NCBI GenBank assembly: GCA_002973635.1
Contig: CP027224.1
Coordinates: forward strand, 3,544,501 to 3,608,500
Source of the DNA: Lysinibacillus sp. B2A1
GTDB taxonomy: Bacteria > Bacillota > Bacilli > Bacillales_A > Planococcaceae
Length of the DNA stretch: 64,000 nt
Direction of reading: 5' to 3'
Part shown: positions 37,960 through 46,683 of the stretch, in pieces
Layout of the letters: each line of letters starts with the position of its first letter
How positions within the stretch are numbered: the first letter of the stretch is position 1
Notes under the pieces: model-generated
Told to the model about the DNA's origin: nothing
Database searches by the model: none
What the model saw: the letters and a program-made list of their open reading frames with translations, nothing else
Program-made: the position numbers and the translations under genes

Positions 37960-38385
37960 GCCTAGCGTAATTGTAGCTGCCGCAATGCTTTTGCTACAGA
38001 AAACATTTGTTGCTGTCGCTTCGCTTTCGCATAGATAAACAATGTGTCCGGATTTTTTTTGAGCTCGCTCGAAAAGCTCCTCTTCAAAATCCGTGACATC
38101 CGCCAGGGGCTTTGGGCCAACAGATGTTTTTTGTGCGAAAGCGTAGTGCTAACGCAGCGGCAGCAACATGATGTTGGTCACTCAGGCGTTTTCACATGAA
38201 GTGAAGTTCTTAGCCTGAGTTCCCCTATTTCAGTCGGCGTTTGTACGCCCACTGAATAGAAAAATAATCGCATTCATCTCGCCACCCTATAGAGGTGAGA
38301 GTATTCTGTATCTGTCGCTATGCTTTCGATACAAAAACATTTGCTGAATCAAGATAAACACTTCTTCTGGTTACCATATAGAGAA
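37960..38385 (+). repeat. Dispersed structured repeat, copy 2 (longest)
   Basis: This copy contains all blocks seen in the others: GCGTAATTGTAGCTGCCG, GAAAACATTTGTTGCTGTCG, GTGTCCGGA, TCAAAATCCGTGACATCCGC, the hairpin block TTTCAGTCGGCGTTTGTACG with its partner CGCCCACTGAA, then TCGCATTCATCTCGCCACCC and AGAGGTGAGAG. Inverted motifs such as GAGCTCGCTCGAAAAGCTC suggest folded RNA or DNA. The whole 37.79-38.52 kb spacer holds no gene. Confidence 0.75.
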
Positions 38386-38523
38386 AGATGTCTTTAGAGG
38401 CTTTACCTAGACACCTCTCTCCTCTGCTAAGTTAAGGTATATAATGGTACTGCTTTTCTATTTTACTCGATTCTTAGAAGCAGTCAACTATATACACATA
38501 GAATATTAGAATTCAATTAATGC

Positions 38524-39258
38524 TTAAGCATCTTTTATATACGTAACTTGCGCCAATCTTGCAGTTTTTATTTTATTTTCTGCGGTTTTTACTGCATTCA
38601 TTCCTGTAAAAGTTCCCGTTTTAATACGATACTTTGTACCATCTTGCTCAATGTAGACAAGCCAGCCAAAAGTAAGTTTCATAACCTTTGCTGCGCTTTC
38701 CGCAGCCTGAAACGTATTATAGGTTCCTGTTAAAATGCGATATTTTAATGTTTCAACAGGTGGATTTTGTGTATTACCAGCTTTTTTAATCATCTCTATA
38801 AATTGAGACCAAGAAACTTTTCCAGCACGCATATTGCGAGGACAATTTTTACCGCTAAAATAATGATGCTGAACAATGTTTTCAATAGCTATATTTTCAT
38901 CTTTAATAATTTTAGCGATAAGAGCAGCAGCATTTTGCACCGCTTTTACATAATCGCCATCACTATTTACACATATTTCAACTTGGATTCCTTGATTGTT
39001 GCCACTATACGTTCCTGCACCCCAACATTCCCAAAAATGTTGGAATGATTGTACAGCCTCTTGATCATCAACTTGCCAATGCCAACTTGCTTGTCTGCTA
39101 TTGCCGTTTATTTGTAGGCGTGCATGTGCATCCGCATCAGCTCCAATATTGGTATTATCTGTTTCATGAACAACAATATATTTTTTTAAATTATTTTTGC
39201 CATTTGTCATGTTCACAGCTAGAGAAATTGGCACTAATTTCTGGCGTATGGTTACCAA
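38524..39258 (-). CDS. N-acetylmuramoyl-L-alanine amidase with C-terminal SPOR-like repeats
   Basis: 244 aa, TTG start after GGGAGGGG. The amidase_2 domain (about 1-155) shows the zinc ligands in the usual places: VVHETDN, HWQVDD, and HHYFSGKNCP. A linker (NPPVETL) leads to a SPOR-like domain with two YRI-TGT/F units (about 170-244) that bind denuded glycan. No signal peptide is seen, as in CwlA/phage-type autolysins. It cleaves the bond between muramic acid and the stem peptide. Confidence 0.9.
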   Translation of the reverse strand: MVTIRQKLVPISLAVNMTNGKNNLKKYIVVHETDNTNIGADADAHARLQINGNSRQASWHWQVDDQEAVQSFQHFWECWGAGTYSGNNQGIQVEICVNSDGDYVKAVQNAAALIAKIIKDENIAIENIVQHHYFSGKNCPRNMRAGKVSWSQFIEMIKKAGNTQNPPVETLKYRILTGTYNTFQAAESAAKVMKLTFGWLVYIEQDGTKYRIKTGTFTGMNAVKTAENKIKTARLAQVTYIKDA

Positions 39259-39433
39259 AGGTTTCCCCTCCCTTCATTTTATTTGGCGTCGTGTTTAGTA
39301 TCGTCATCTATCAAAACTACAGATCATCCTAGAAATAAATGACGATTTAAAACTATTTTATGCACCTTTAGTTACTTGTATTGTGTTTTTATAAGTATTA
39401 ATAACTATAGCAAATGATCCCAAATATGTTTTC

Positions 39434-40204
39434 TTAATGATGACAATTAAGCTCTTTTAATTTCTTGACTACAGAATGAACTGTTAGCCTGTGAAAAGTA
39501 AGTAGCTGCCCCTTATAGATAACAGAAAAAATACCGTAGGGCGTTGGTGATAATGTCATTAACTGGTCTCTATTCTTAAAATCAATTACTTCCACTGGTA
39601 AATCTAATTCTGTTGCCCCCTCAACTATATTTTCTGTGGCAACTTCAACATATGGACATTGAAAGGAACGCAAAATCGTTAACTGATTAAATTTTTTTAA
39701 TCTCTCCTCCCAATCTTTTGGGAAATAAGGTTGCTCCAATTCTTGTCTAAATGAATAGGCAAGTAATTCAAAGCCGTAAGGAGCACTATCAATACATTGA
39801 AAGTTATTTTTTAAAAAAATCTCTTTACTAGGCGTCCACGATGTCGTCGAATTTGTCACAACCACCACACCTTTTTTGACTAGCCTCTTTGCATCTGTCA
39901 GACATTTTTGAATAAGTTCTGTCCCATAGCCTTGTCCAGTTTCAGTGACCCACAAGCAATGAATAACTAAATAGTCATTCGCAAAGACAACCCTTGAAGA
40001 ATATTCAGCTGCTGTATATTCAATAAAGCCAACTTGCTTATTATTTTTAAAGATCTGGACATATTTCAAGCCTTCCTCAAAGCTGTTTTGAAGCCAATTA
40101 TTCTTTTGTCTATAGCCTTTGGAATTCTTTTTACTTCTAAGGCAATAACTCCCTATACCTTCTAATAGCTCATAAGTTAAATCAATGAATTCAAGTTTAG
40201 TCAC
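39434..40204 (-). CDS. GNAT acetyltransferase with YoaP-like C-terminal domain
   Basis: 256 aa from a GTG at 40204 that has AGGGGG 9 bases upstream; the frame extends a further 51 bases without a signal. The N-terminal half is a GNAT fold (HCLWVTETGQGYGTELIQKCL as the acetyl-CoA loop), and the C-terminal half (about 185-256) resembles the YoaP-like domain found fused to GNATs in Bacillus. Substrate unknown. Confidence 0.83.
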   Translation of the reverse strand: MTKLEFIDLTYELLEGIGSYCLRSKKNSKGYRQKNNWLQNSFEEGLKYVQIFKNNKQVGFIEYTAAEYSSRVVFANDYLVIHCLWVTETGQGYGTELIQKCLTDAKRLVKKGVVVVTNSTTSWTPSKEIFLKNNFQCIDSAPYGFELLAYSFRQELEQPYFPKDWEERLKKFNQLTILRSFQCPYVEVATENIVEGATELDLPVEVIDFKNRDQLMTLSPTPYGIFSVIYKGQLLTFHRLTVHSVVKKLKELNCHH

Positions 40205-40282
40205 TCGCCTAATCCCCCTTATCTTATTAATGGTAATTATACCTTTATTAAACACTTAAAGTAGTGAAATTCCACACAAAAA

Positions 40283-40312
40283 AACACCTCCAATATGAAA
40301 CCGTTGGAGGTG
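40283..40312. terminator. Hairpin between divergent genes
   Basis: CACCTCCAA pairs with TTGGAGGTG around a 10-base loop, with AAAAAAA on its left, so it can terminate leftward transcription, for example read-through from the deacetylase gene. Confidence 0.55.
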
Positions 40313-40410
40313 ATATCCGAATTTACTTTGATTCGATTCCCTTTTTTCATGTGACACGCATATGATGAAAGTAGTAACGATCTAACAATTTGCTTAAAGG
40401 AGGCATAACA

Positions 40411-40677
40411 ATGCAAAGAAATGAAAATAATTCGAATCAGCCGACAGACTCTTTGGAAATTTATGCAGCAAAGCTAGCCTATATTGGAACATCCATATCG
40501 ACTTTAGGTGATGGTATTCAAACAATTGCCGCTGGGCTTGCATTACAGGCGTTGCAAAAAAGCAACAATGATAATTCCCAAAACAATAATGATCAGGCAA
40601 AGCAAGCTGAAAATATGCAAAAGCAAATTGATTATTTAATTTCTGAGTTAAAGCAAATTAAAAGATCTTTAAAATGA
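40411..40677 (+). CDS. Small coiled-coil protein of unknown function
   Basis: 88 aa from the ATG at 40411, 8 bases after AAAGGAGG. The middle is an amphipathic, glycine-containing segment (YAAKLAYIGTSISTLGDGIQTIAAGLAL), followed by an Asn/Gln-rich linker and a C-terminal coiled coil (QKQIDYLISELKQIKRSLK). I do not recognise the family. A strong start signal supports the gene. Confidence 0.75.
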   Translation: MQRNENNSNQPTDSLEIYAAKLAYIGTSISTLGDGIQTIAAGLALQALQKSNNDNSQNNNDQAKQAENMQKQIDYLISELKQIKRSLK

Positions 40678-40693
40678 AAGACTCCACTATTCT

Positions 40694-41416
40694 TTACTTT
40701 ATCGGCTGCATATCAAGTAATTCGGAAACCGTGACAAATTCATAGCCCTGTTTTTCCAGCTCTGCCAAAATACTGTCCATTGCCTCCACGGTTTGCTTAC
40801 GGTTACCGCCTCCATCATGAAACAGGACAATATTTCCTTCCTTTACCCCTTTTAAAACAGTATTGACAATTCGGTTCGTACCTGGACTTTTCCAGTCTAA
40901 TGTATCTAAATGCCAAGACCACATTACAACTTTATAGCCTTCTTTAGAAATTGCTTCAATCATGGCATCAGAATATTGCCCTTCAACAGGTCTAAATAAA
41001 GTGGGAGCATATCCTGTAATTTTTTTTATAGTTTCATCTGTTTGCTTAATCTCCTTTAGCAGGTTTGGAACATTCGTTCTTAATGGATGGGAAAAAGTAT
41101 GATTGGCAAGCTCATGGCCTTCCTTATACATTCTTGAAATAACCTCTGGATTTTTCTCTGCATTTTGTCCAACTATAAAAAAAGTGGCTTTGGCATTATA
41201 TTTTGCTAATACATCTAAAATCTGAGTGGTGTACTTCTTGTGTGGTCCATCATCAAAAGTAAGGGCCACAATTTTTTCATCCGTTTTAATTTCCCATACA
41301 ATTTGACCTGCTTCTTCATAAAACTTTCTTCCTTTATTTTCGTAAGCACTAGCATGGACATCAAAGGAAATCATAAAAAAACAAATCGGTAATACCATCT
41401 GGAAAAATTTTTTCAA
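40694..41416 (-). CDS. Exported polysaccharide deacetylase
   Basis: 240 aa, TTG start after GAGG. A signal peptide (MKKFFQMVLPICFFMISFDVHASA) precedes a NodB-type domain: the catalytic Asp pair in TFDDGP, the metal-binding HTFSHP, and the later motif LDTLDW and VLFHDGGG. The usual RPPYG motif reads RPVEGQ here. Such enzymes remove acetyl groups from peptidoglycan or chitin-like glycans; the closest named types would be PdaA/PgdA. Convergent with the small coiled-coil gene, 16 bases apart. Confidence 0.9.
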   Translation of the reverse strand: MKKFFQMVLPICFFMISFDVHASAYENKGRKFYEEAGQIVWEIKTDEKIVALTFDDGPHKKYTTQILDVLAKYNAKATFFIVGQNAEKNPEVISRMYKEGHELANHTFSHPLRTNVPNLLKEIKQTDETIKKITGYAPTLFRPVEGQYSDAMIEAISKEGYKVVMWSWHLDTLDWKSPGTNRIVNTVLKGVKEGNIVLFHDGGGNRKQTVEAMDSILAELEKQGYEFVTVSELLDMQPIK

Positions 41417-41647
41417 ATTTTCACTTCCTCAAATAAAATTATTCGTATCTTATTATTTGAGGATTTTTAAAATAAATGCTTTATTTTTATCATTTTCTTT
41501 CGTATAAATCATACAGCTTTGCGTATTATTTATGAAGTAAGTGAGGAGCTATGTTCCTGTAACCTATAACTTGCAGGAAGTTTAAAGATAATTGGCATCG
41601 GTTGTGAAATTATTTTTTATAAAAGCTTAAGTAATATTCAATTAATT

Positions 41648-42085
41648 TTATGACCGCATAAATTTTTTATATTCTTTTTCAATTTTATATGAAATAAATA
41701 AAACAGCTACATTAAAGCTTAAAATTGTTAGGGCGATTATTTGAAATAAAGATATACTAGGCATCAGTCTCAGATTAATGACGCAGGCAATAATGGCGAA
41801 CAATGATAACAGAACACCACTTAATGTAATATAGATCGGCTTAGAGCGAATAATTTCATCTGCCTGAACCTTTAACAGATCTAATAAATATCGGATTTCT
41901 TTTAGCTCATATTTTTGGTCAAAAATCACGAAATATGACATATAGACATCATTCGAAATATTCTCATTCAGTATATTTTTATGAATCTTAGTCACTAATT
42001 GATCACAAAAATCTTTATTCAAAGCTTTCTCAGGTATAAATAATTCCTCTTTATTTTCTAATATATTTGTACTGGGATGCTTCAA
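41648..42085 (-). CDS. Membrane protein of unknown function
   Basis: 145 aa, TTG start after GAGGGGG. A soluble N-terminal part (about 1-80) is followed by two membrane helices (PIYITLSGVLLSLFAIIACV and SLFQIIALTILSFNVAVLFI) and a short Lys-rich tail. I do not recognise a family. About 230 bases upstream of the deacetylase gene, with no visible link. Confidence 0.7.
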   Translation of the reverse strand: MKHPSTNILENKEELFIPEKALNKDFCDQLVTKIHKNILNENISNDVYMSYFVIFDQKYELKEIRYLLDLLKVQADEIIRSKPIYITLSGVLLSLFAIIACVINLRLMPSISLFQIIALTILSFNVAVLFISYKIEKEYKKFMRS

Positions 42086-42298
42086 ACCCCCTCATCCTCT
42101 CATCGTGTTCTACCTGATATAATGATTATAAATAGAAAACTTGTTTATAGTCAGATTAAAGTTCTCTGAAATGTTTCAGACACTTAAATTATATGAGGGA
42201 TTGAGCATTGTATGCTATTTTCGACAAAATACACCTTATATTTTGTATAAATACAATTGAAAACCAGGACTACTCATAGGCGCCTGGTTTCATCATGT

Positions 42299-43222
42299 TT
42301 AATATAGTTTCTGGTATACAGCTAATGCATCTGTAATATTGAACTGCTCTGAACGTGGATCACCTTCTGCACCAACCGTTACGAGCAAATATTCTTCACC
42401 ATTGATGGATGCTAAACTTGCAAGGCAAAGGCCAGCCTGCTCTGTATAGCCTGTTTTCCCCCCAATAATCTCACCTTTCATTACTTCATTGGTATTTAAA
42501 TAATTAAATAACCTGCTTGTTAATGTAAAACCCTCTGGATGAAGATTCGTTGGTTTTATCGAATATCTTTCAGCTGTATAAATTTCCCTAAATGTTGGAT
42601 TTGCGAGAGCAGACTGTAAAAGAATTGAAATATCTTTCACCGTTGTATAGTGGTCTGGGTGATGCAGTCCAGTAGCATTCATAAAATGACTATTCGTCAT
42701 TCCAAGCTGTTGGGCCTTTTCATTCATTAGCTGGACAAACTCATTCTCTGATCCAGCAATAGATTCAGCTAAGCCAATAGATGCTTCTGCTCCTGAGGGC
42801 AGCATCGCACCATAAAGCAAATCCTTTGCAGTTACTTCCTCATTAGGGAGAAAACCTGCCATAGAAGCATTTTCTTCATATAAGTTTGTAAAAATACGGT
42901 TCTTAAGAAGAATCTTTTCCTTTAAATTTGGTATATTTTCAAGTGCTACTAGGACCGTCATCAACTTCGTTAAAGAAGCTGGATAAATGGTTTCCTCACT
43001 ATTTTTGTCCAATAAAATAGTATGATCCTGTAAGCTCACTAATATGGCATTGGAGCTATGTAAATCTAAATTAAACATATGATCACTTTTCTGTGGCATC
43101 TCTAGCTGAGGTGATTTAAATGGATCAAGGTTTGGCTGAAGTGGATTATCTTTGATAACCATGAAATAAATAAACAATAGTATTACTACAAGAAATACGC
43201 TAAAGAATCCCTTTCTTTTCAA
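42299..43222 (-). CDS. D-alanyl-D-alanine carboxypeptidase (peptidase S11)
   Basis: About 307 aa; the start is a TTG at 43222 (or the TTG just before it), since AAGGAG lies 9 bases upstream. A membrane anchor is followed by the penicillin-binding motifs: SLTK (nucleophile Ser and Lys) in IYPASLTKLM, SGA where SGN is usual (LPSGAEASIG), and KTG in GGKTGYTEQAG. It trims the terminal D-Ala of stem peptides. The VanRS-like pair lies directly upstream on the same strand, and a shared repeat suggests control by that system. Confidence 0.9.
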   Translation of the reverse strand: MKRKGFFSVFLVVILLFIYFMVIKDNPLQPNLDPFKSPQLEMPQKSDHMFNLDLHSSNAILVSLQDHTILLDKNSEETIYPASLTKLMTVLVALENIPNLKEKILLKNRIFTNLYEENASMAGFLPNEEVTAKDLLYGAMLPSGAEASIGLAESIAGSENEFVQLMNEKAQQLGMTNSHFMNATGLHHPDHYTTVKDISILLQSALANPTFREIYTAERYSIKPTNLHPEGFTLTSRLFNYLNTNEVMKGEIIGGKTGYTEQAGLCLASLASINGEEYLLVTVGAEGDPRSEQFNITDALAVYQKLY

Positions 43223-43439
43223 CAAAAACAACTCCTTCTTTCTATGCCTGTTTCCCAATTAGAGCCCCAATGCAAGATGTCAATATTGAGCTGGGAAATT
43301 ATCAGGATATTGCTCACACAAGTACTTTCACAAGAAGGAAAGGCTTTGTGTAGTTCCTCAATCGAGTGAGGTTGAGGAAATGCCTCACTGATTATAGTTT
43401 TATTGAAACATAAAAGAAGGAGTTCTTTTTTAATAATCT

Positions 43440-43471
43440 ATTATAGAATTCTTAAGGTTTCTTAAGAAATT
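43440..43471 (-). promoter_or_regulatory. Candidate regulator-controlled promoter of the carboxypeptidase gene
   Basis: On the minus strand two direct copies of CTTAAGAA, 10 bases apart, are followed 3 bases later by TATAAT (43445-43440). No good -35 box is present; direct repeats in its place suit activation by an OmpR-type regulator. The site overlaps the stop codon of the VanS-like gene. Confidence 0.5.
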
Positions 43472-44589
43472 GATGGTAGGCTAACAGTAAACACAGTTTT
43501 TTCATCGGTACTAATTGCAGATATCGTTCCTCCATGCGCTTGTATAATCTCATTGGCAATAGCAAGTCCTAGCCCCGCTCCACCCGTTTGTGTAGACCTT
43601 GACGAGTCTAAACGATAAAACTTTTCGAAAATCATGGTTAATTTTTGAGGGGGAATGGCCTTTCCCTTGTTTGAAAATGAAATATGAATCTGATCATTTT
43701 GTTTTTCAGCATGAATATTAATAATGCTGTTTTCATCGCTATAGGCTATCGCATTTTTTAAAATATTATTAAACACCCTAGCTAATTTATTAGCATCAGC
43801 AAAAATCTTTATATCCTCCTCAACATTCACAATTACTTGCTGCCCTTTAGGTGCCAATAGCGGATAAAATTCATCTGCCAATTGCATCAACATATAATGT
43901 AAATTAATGACTTCTTTATCTAATATAATGGATTGTAAATTAAATCTCGTAATTTCAAAAAACTCATTAATCAATTGTTCTAATCTGTAGGATTTATCTA
44001 ATGTAACCTTTACATATTTTTCTTTTTGCGCTAAAGGCATATCCTTTGCCTCATCCAGCAGGCTTAGGTATCCCATAATGGATGTCAGAGGCGTTTTAAT
44101 ATCGTGTGCCAAATATACCACGAGGTCGTTTTTTCGTTGCTCAGCCTCTTGTGCATCCTTTGCTCGTTTTTCTAATGTATTTTTCACAGCATTTAATTTC
44201 TTTTCCATAAATTCAAGCTCAGCTGGCAGTTCAATGTCTTTATCAGATTCCTCTGAAAGGCTGTTGACACCTAAGGCAATATGATGAAAATACTTTGTAA
44301 AGCGTGAAAGTGCAAAGTAAAAGATTACTAATAATAAAAGTATTAATCCAATTGCTAACCAAAGCTGTTTATTTTGCTGAAATAAAATCGAATAGGCTTT
44401 CTGAGCAGCATAATAATCTAGCTGAAGCACATTTTCACAAAAATGAATAAACGCATCGGCGAATGGAGCCTGTAAAACACCATCAATTACTAGTGAGCTA
44501 ATCCAATAGCCGCTGATTAATGCTAGAATTAGGATAAGAAGTATTTGAAGCATTATTTTCCTTTTTAGTTTTCCAAAATCATTTTTCAA
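43462..44589 (-). CDS. VanS-like sensor histidine kinase
   Basis: 375 aa. Two membrane helices (about 12-34 and 77-98) frame a short extracytoplasmic loop of about 40 residues. HisKA has His162 (YLAHDIKTPLTSIMGYLSLL, a VanS-typical string), and the ATPase domain has NILKNAIAYS and GGAGLGLAIANEI. It pairs with the VanR-like regulator, which it overlaps by 11 bases. VanS-type kinases respond to glycopeptides or to wall precursors (family knowledge); no vanHAX genes are present here. Confidence 0.92.
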   Translation of the reverse strand: MKNDFGKLKRKIMLQILLILILALISGYWISSLVIDGVLQAPFADAFIHFCENVLQLDYYAAQKAYSILFQQNKQLWLAIGLILLLLVIFYFALSRFTKYFHHIALGVNSLSEESDKDIELPAELEFMEKKLNAVKNTLEKRAKDAQEAEQRKNDLVVYLAHDIKTPLTSIMGYLSLLDEAKDMPLAQKEKYVKVTLDKSYRLEQLINEFFEITRFNLQSIILDKEVINLHYMLMQLADEFYPLLAPKGQQVIVNVEEDIKIFADANKLARVFNNILKNAIAYSDENSIINIHAEKQNDQIHISFSNKGKAIPPQKLTMIFEKFYRLDSSRSTQTGGAGLGLAIANEIIQAHGGTISAISTDEKTVFTVSLPSIS

Positions 44590-45280
44590 TGGTATACCCC
44601 ACTCCCCAAACCGTCTTTATAAATTTTGGGTTTTCTGCAGGGTCATTCATTTTTTCTCGTAAATGTCTGATATGGACCATTACGGTATTATTACTGCTAT
44701 AATATTTTTCTCCCCAGACTTTTTGAAATAGTTCCTCAGAAGAAACGACACGTCCCCTATTGATACATAAAAACCAAAGGATTGAAAATTCTGTAGGTGT
44801 AAGAGACAATTGTTTTTCATGCAGCATACATTTCCGTGTGTTTTGATCTAAAATAAGCCCAGAAAAATCAATAATCATATCATTGTGCGAGGTTTCCTGC
44901 TGATTGTACCTTGTAAATCTTCGAATTTGAGCTTTCACTCGTGCAATTAGCTCCAATGGTCGAAATGGCTTCGTAATATAATCATCAGCACCTAGCGTTA
45001 GTCCTGTTATTTTATCAATTTCCTCATCCTTGGCTGTTAGCATAATCACTGGAAAATGATAATGTTCTCTAATTCTTCTGCAGATTTCAAAGCCATCTAT
45101 GTCAGGCATCATCACATCAAGAATGGCGAGATCTAATTTTATCGTCTGAATACAAGTTAGTACCTCCTCGGCATTATAAAATGTAAAGACATTAAAGCCT
45201 TCATTTTTTAAATAAAGCTCTATTAAATCTGCAATTTCCCTTTCGTCATCTACGACGAGAATATTAATAGTTATTTTCAT
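44579..45280 (-). CDS. VanR-like OmpR-family response regulator
   Basis: 233 aa. The receiver has Asp55 (LAILDVMMPDIDGFE) and KPFRPLELIARVKAQIRR, and the DNA-binding domain ends with SSNNTVMVHIRHLREKM and WGVGYTIEK, all close to VanR. It precedes the VanS-like kinase and would activate the carboxypeptidase gene downstream. ATG follows AAGGGGGAG. Confidence 0.93.
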   Translation of the reverse strand: MKITINILVVDDEREIADLIELYLKNEGFNVFTFYNAEEVLTCIQTIKLDLAILDVMMPDIDGFEICRRIREHYHFPVIMLTAKDEEIDKITGLTLGADDYITKPFRPLELIARVKAQIRRFTRYNQQETSHNDMIIDFSGLILDQNTRKCMLHEKQLSLTPTEFSILWFLCINRGRVVSSEELFQKVWGEKYYSSNNTVMVHIRHLREKMNDPAENPKFIKTVWGVGYTIEK

Positions 45281-45364
45281 CTCCCCCTTAGAGTTGCGAA
45301 CATTGCTTCAAATGTAACAATCATAATACCATTCCGTTAATCAACCTGCCATGTAAAGCTAGAG

Positions 45365-45384
45365 ATTTAAGAAATTCTAAAGAA
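45365..45384 (-). promoter_or_regulatory. Direct repeats upstream of the VanR-like gene
   Basis: On the minus strand TTCTTTAGAAT is followed at once by TTCTTAAAT, an 11-base period, about 85 bases upstream of the vanR-like start. It resembles the CTTAAGAA pair at the carboxypeptidase promoter, suggesting autoregulation. Confidence 0.4.
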
Positions 45385-45393
45385 TTTACGCAA

Positions 45394-45427
45394 CAAAAAA
45401 CCACTTCTCTAAATAGACGAAGCGGTT
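45394..45427 (-). terminator. Terminator of fabZ
   Basis: On the minus strand AACCGCTTC and GAAGTGGTT pair with one wobble, followed by TTTTG. Confidence 0.8.
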
Positions 45428-45449
45428 TCAAATGCATTTCGTTTTTTCA

Positions 45450-45875
45450 TTAGCTACCAAAGGCAAAAATAAGCTCTGTTTCACACACTAACTCTCCATC
45501 AACAGTAGCTATTCCACGTCCTTTTCCAATAGCTCCTTTTAAGCGTGTAATTTCTACTTCAAGACGTAGCTGGTCACCCGGTTTTACTTGTTTTTTGAAC
45601 CGACATTGATCAATACCAGCAAGTAATCCAAGTCTCCCTTCATTTCCTTCCTTTGTAAGCATGATAATGGCACTCACTTGTGCTAATGCTTCTATAATTA
45701 GCACTCCTGGCATTACTGGATAATTAGGAAAATGCCCATTAAAAAATTCTTCATTTATGGTAACATTTTTAATTGCTACGGCTTTCTTACCCTCTTCTAA
45801 TTCCAATACACGATCCACTAAAAGAAAGGGATAACGATGTCTAATAGCTGCTTGTATTTGCTGAATATCCAGCAT
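45450..45875 (-). CDS. fabZ: 3-hydroxyacyl-ACP dehydratase FabZ
   Basis: 141 aa from the ATG at 45875, six bases after GGAGGTG. The hot-dog fold shows its active site in [21 protein letters not shown] (catalytic His and Glu), with [11 protein letters not shown] near the start. It removes water from 3-hydroxyacyl-ACP in fatty acid elongation. It stands alone here, between the VanRS-like operon and the split tautomerase gene. Confidence 0.95.
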   Translation of the reverse strand: MLDIQQIQAAIRHRYPFLLVDRVLELEEGKKAVAIKNVTINEEFFNGHFPNYPVMPGVLIIEALAQVSAIIMLTKEGNEGRLGLLAGIDQCRFKKQVKPGDQLRLEVEITRLKGAIGKGRGIATVDGELVCETELIFAFGS

Positions 45876-45956
45876 AGTAACACCTCCAACTGAATTATCA
45901 CCTAATTCTATCACTAATTATTATTAGTTGGTACTATTTTTAAATTTTAAAAATAA

Positions 45957-45988
45957 AAAAATCACATTCCGAAAAAAATGTGATTTTA
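45957..45988 (-). terminator. Terminator of the tautomerase gene
   Basis: AAAATCACATT and AATGTGATTTT form an 11-bp stem; on the minus strand T-rich sequence follows. It lies just after the tautomerase stop. Confidence 0.75.
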
Positions 45989-46000
45989 GATAAACTTAAT

Positions 46001-46410
46001 TTATGTACCCGATGATTGACCAAAACCATCTCCTAATCTAATGGAATGCAGCTGTCCACTTGTTGCCCAATTGTCACGTTCATATTCCTCAAATATAACT
46101 GTTACCCATTCTTCTTTAACATTTAACTTCTTTCAACAGTAGTCTACCACCTTTATAGGTAATGGGATGAATGCGAATTTAAGCTACTTTTCAGAGGGTG
46201 TCCTAACACCCGCTGAAAGAAGTTAAAGCCTCCGGCGGATGTCACGGAATCGAAAAGGAGTTCTTTGTGTAAGCACAAAGCCGATTCCGGACACAATTAT
46301 GCCGAGGCATAATTGATCGTTTTAACAGCCTCTTGCGTCACCATTTCAACAAATTGTTGTTTTTGTTCTCTTGTTCTTCCTTTTGCAAGTTTAATTGTAA
46401 TAATAGGCAT
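46001..46410 (-). pseudogene. 4-oxalocrotonate tautomerase-family gene, interrupted by a dispersed repeat
   Basis: The gene starts with ATG at 46410 after GGGAGGC and encodes MPIITIKLAKGRTREQ through EAVKT (46318), with the catalytic proline at position 2. The frame then enters foreign sequence and soon stops. The same protein resumes at 46126 (LNVKEEWVTVIFEEYERDNW onward) and runs to a stop at 46001. Joined, the two parts give about 73 residues, the normal size for this family. The roughly 190-base insert is copy 3 of the dispersed repeat. Confidence 0.8.
46127..46317 (-). repeat. Dispersed structured repeat, copy 3 (inside the tautomerase gene)
   Basis: Contains nested hairpins: CAATTATGCC/GGCATAATTG (46293-46315), GGAATCG/CGATTCC enclosing CTTTGTG/CACAAAG (46245-46288), and a terminal pair TTTAACTTCTTTCA/TGAAAGAAGTTAAA (46122-46226). 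Blocks GTGTCCGGA, CCGTGACATCCGCCGG, TTTCAGCGGGTGTT and TCGCATTCATC are shared in the same order with the 38 kb copy. Confidence 0.8.
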
Positions 46411-46683
46411 AACAAGCCTCCCTTATTTATTTTAAGTGTTTTGTACACAACAATAAGAATGCTATTTTTTTTCGCCAAGTCATGATTTCATATTTTTCGA
46501 ACTATTCTATAACTATTTTTTTAGTATTTCATTATCGACAATAATAGATTAGATAGAATATAATAATTTTTGCACTCATTAACCCAATCTTATGGTTGAA
46601 TATTTAGTTAATTACACATAATCATTGAGGAATTAAGAAAACCCTCATAAACGATTCACTTTATTAGAATAGGATGGTCAAAC

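Noticed and set aside
42299..45280. Glycopeptide resistance cluster
   Set aside because: Only VanRS-like regulators and a serine-type carboxypeptidase are present; the vanH, ligase and vanX genes needed for resistance are absent.
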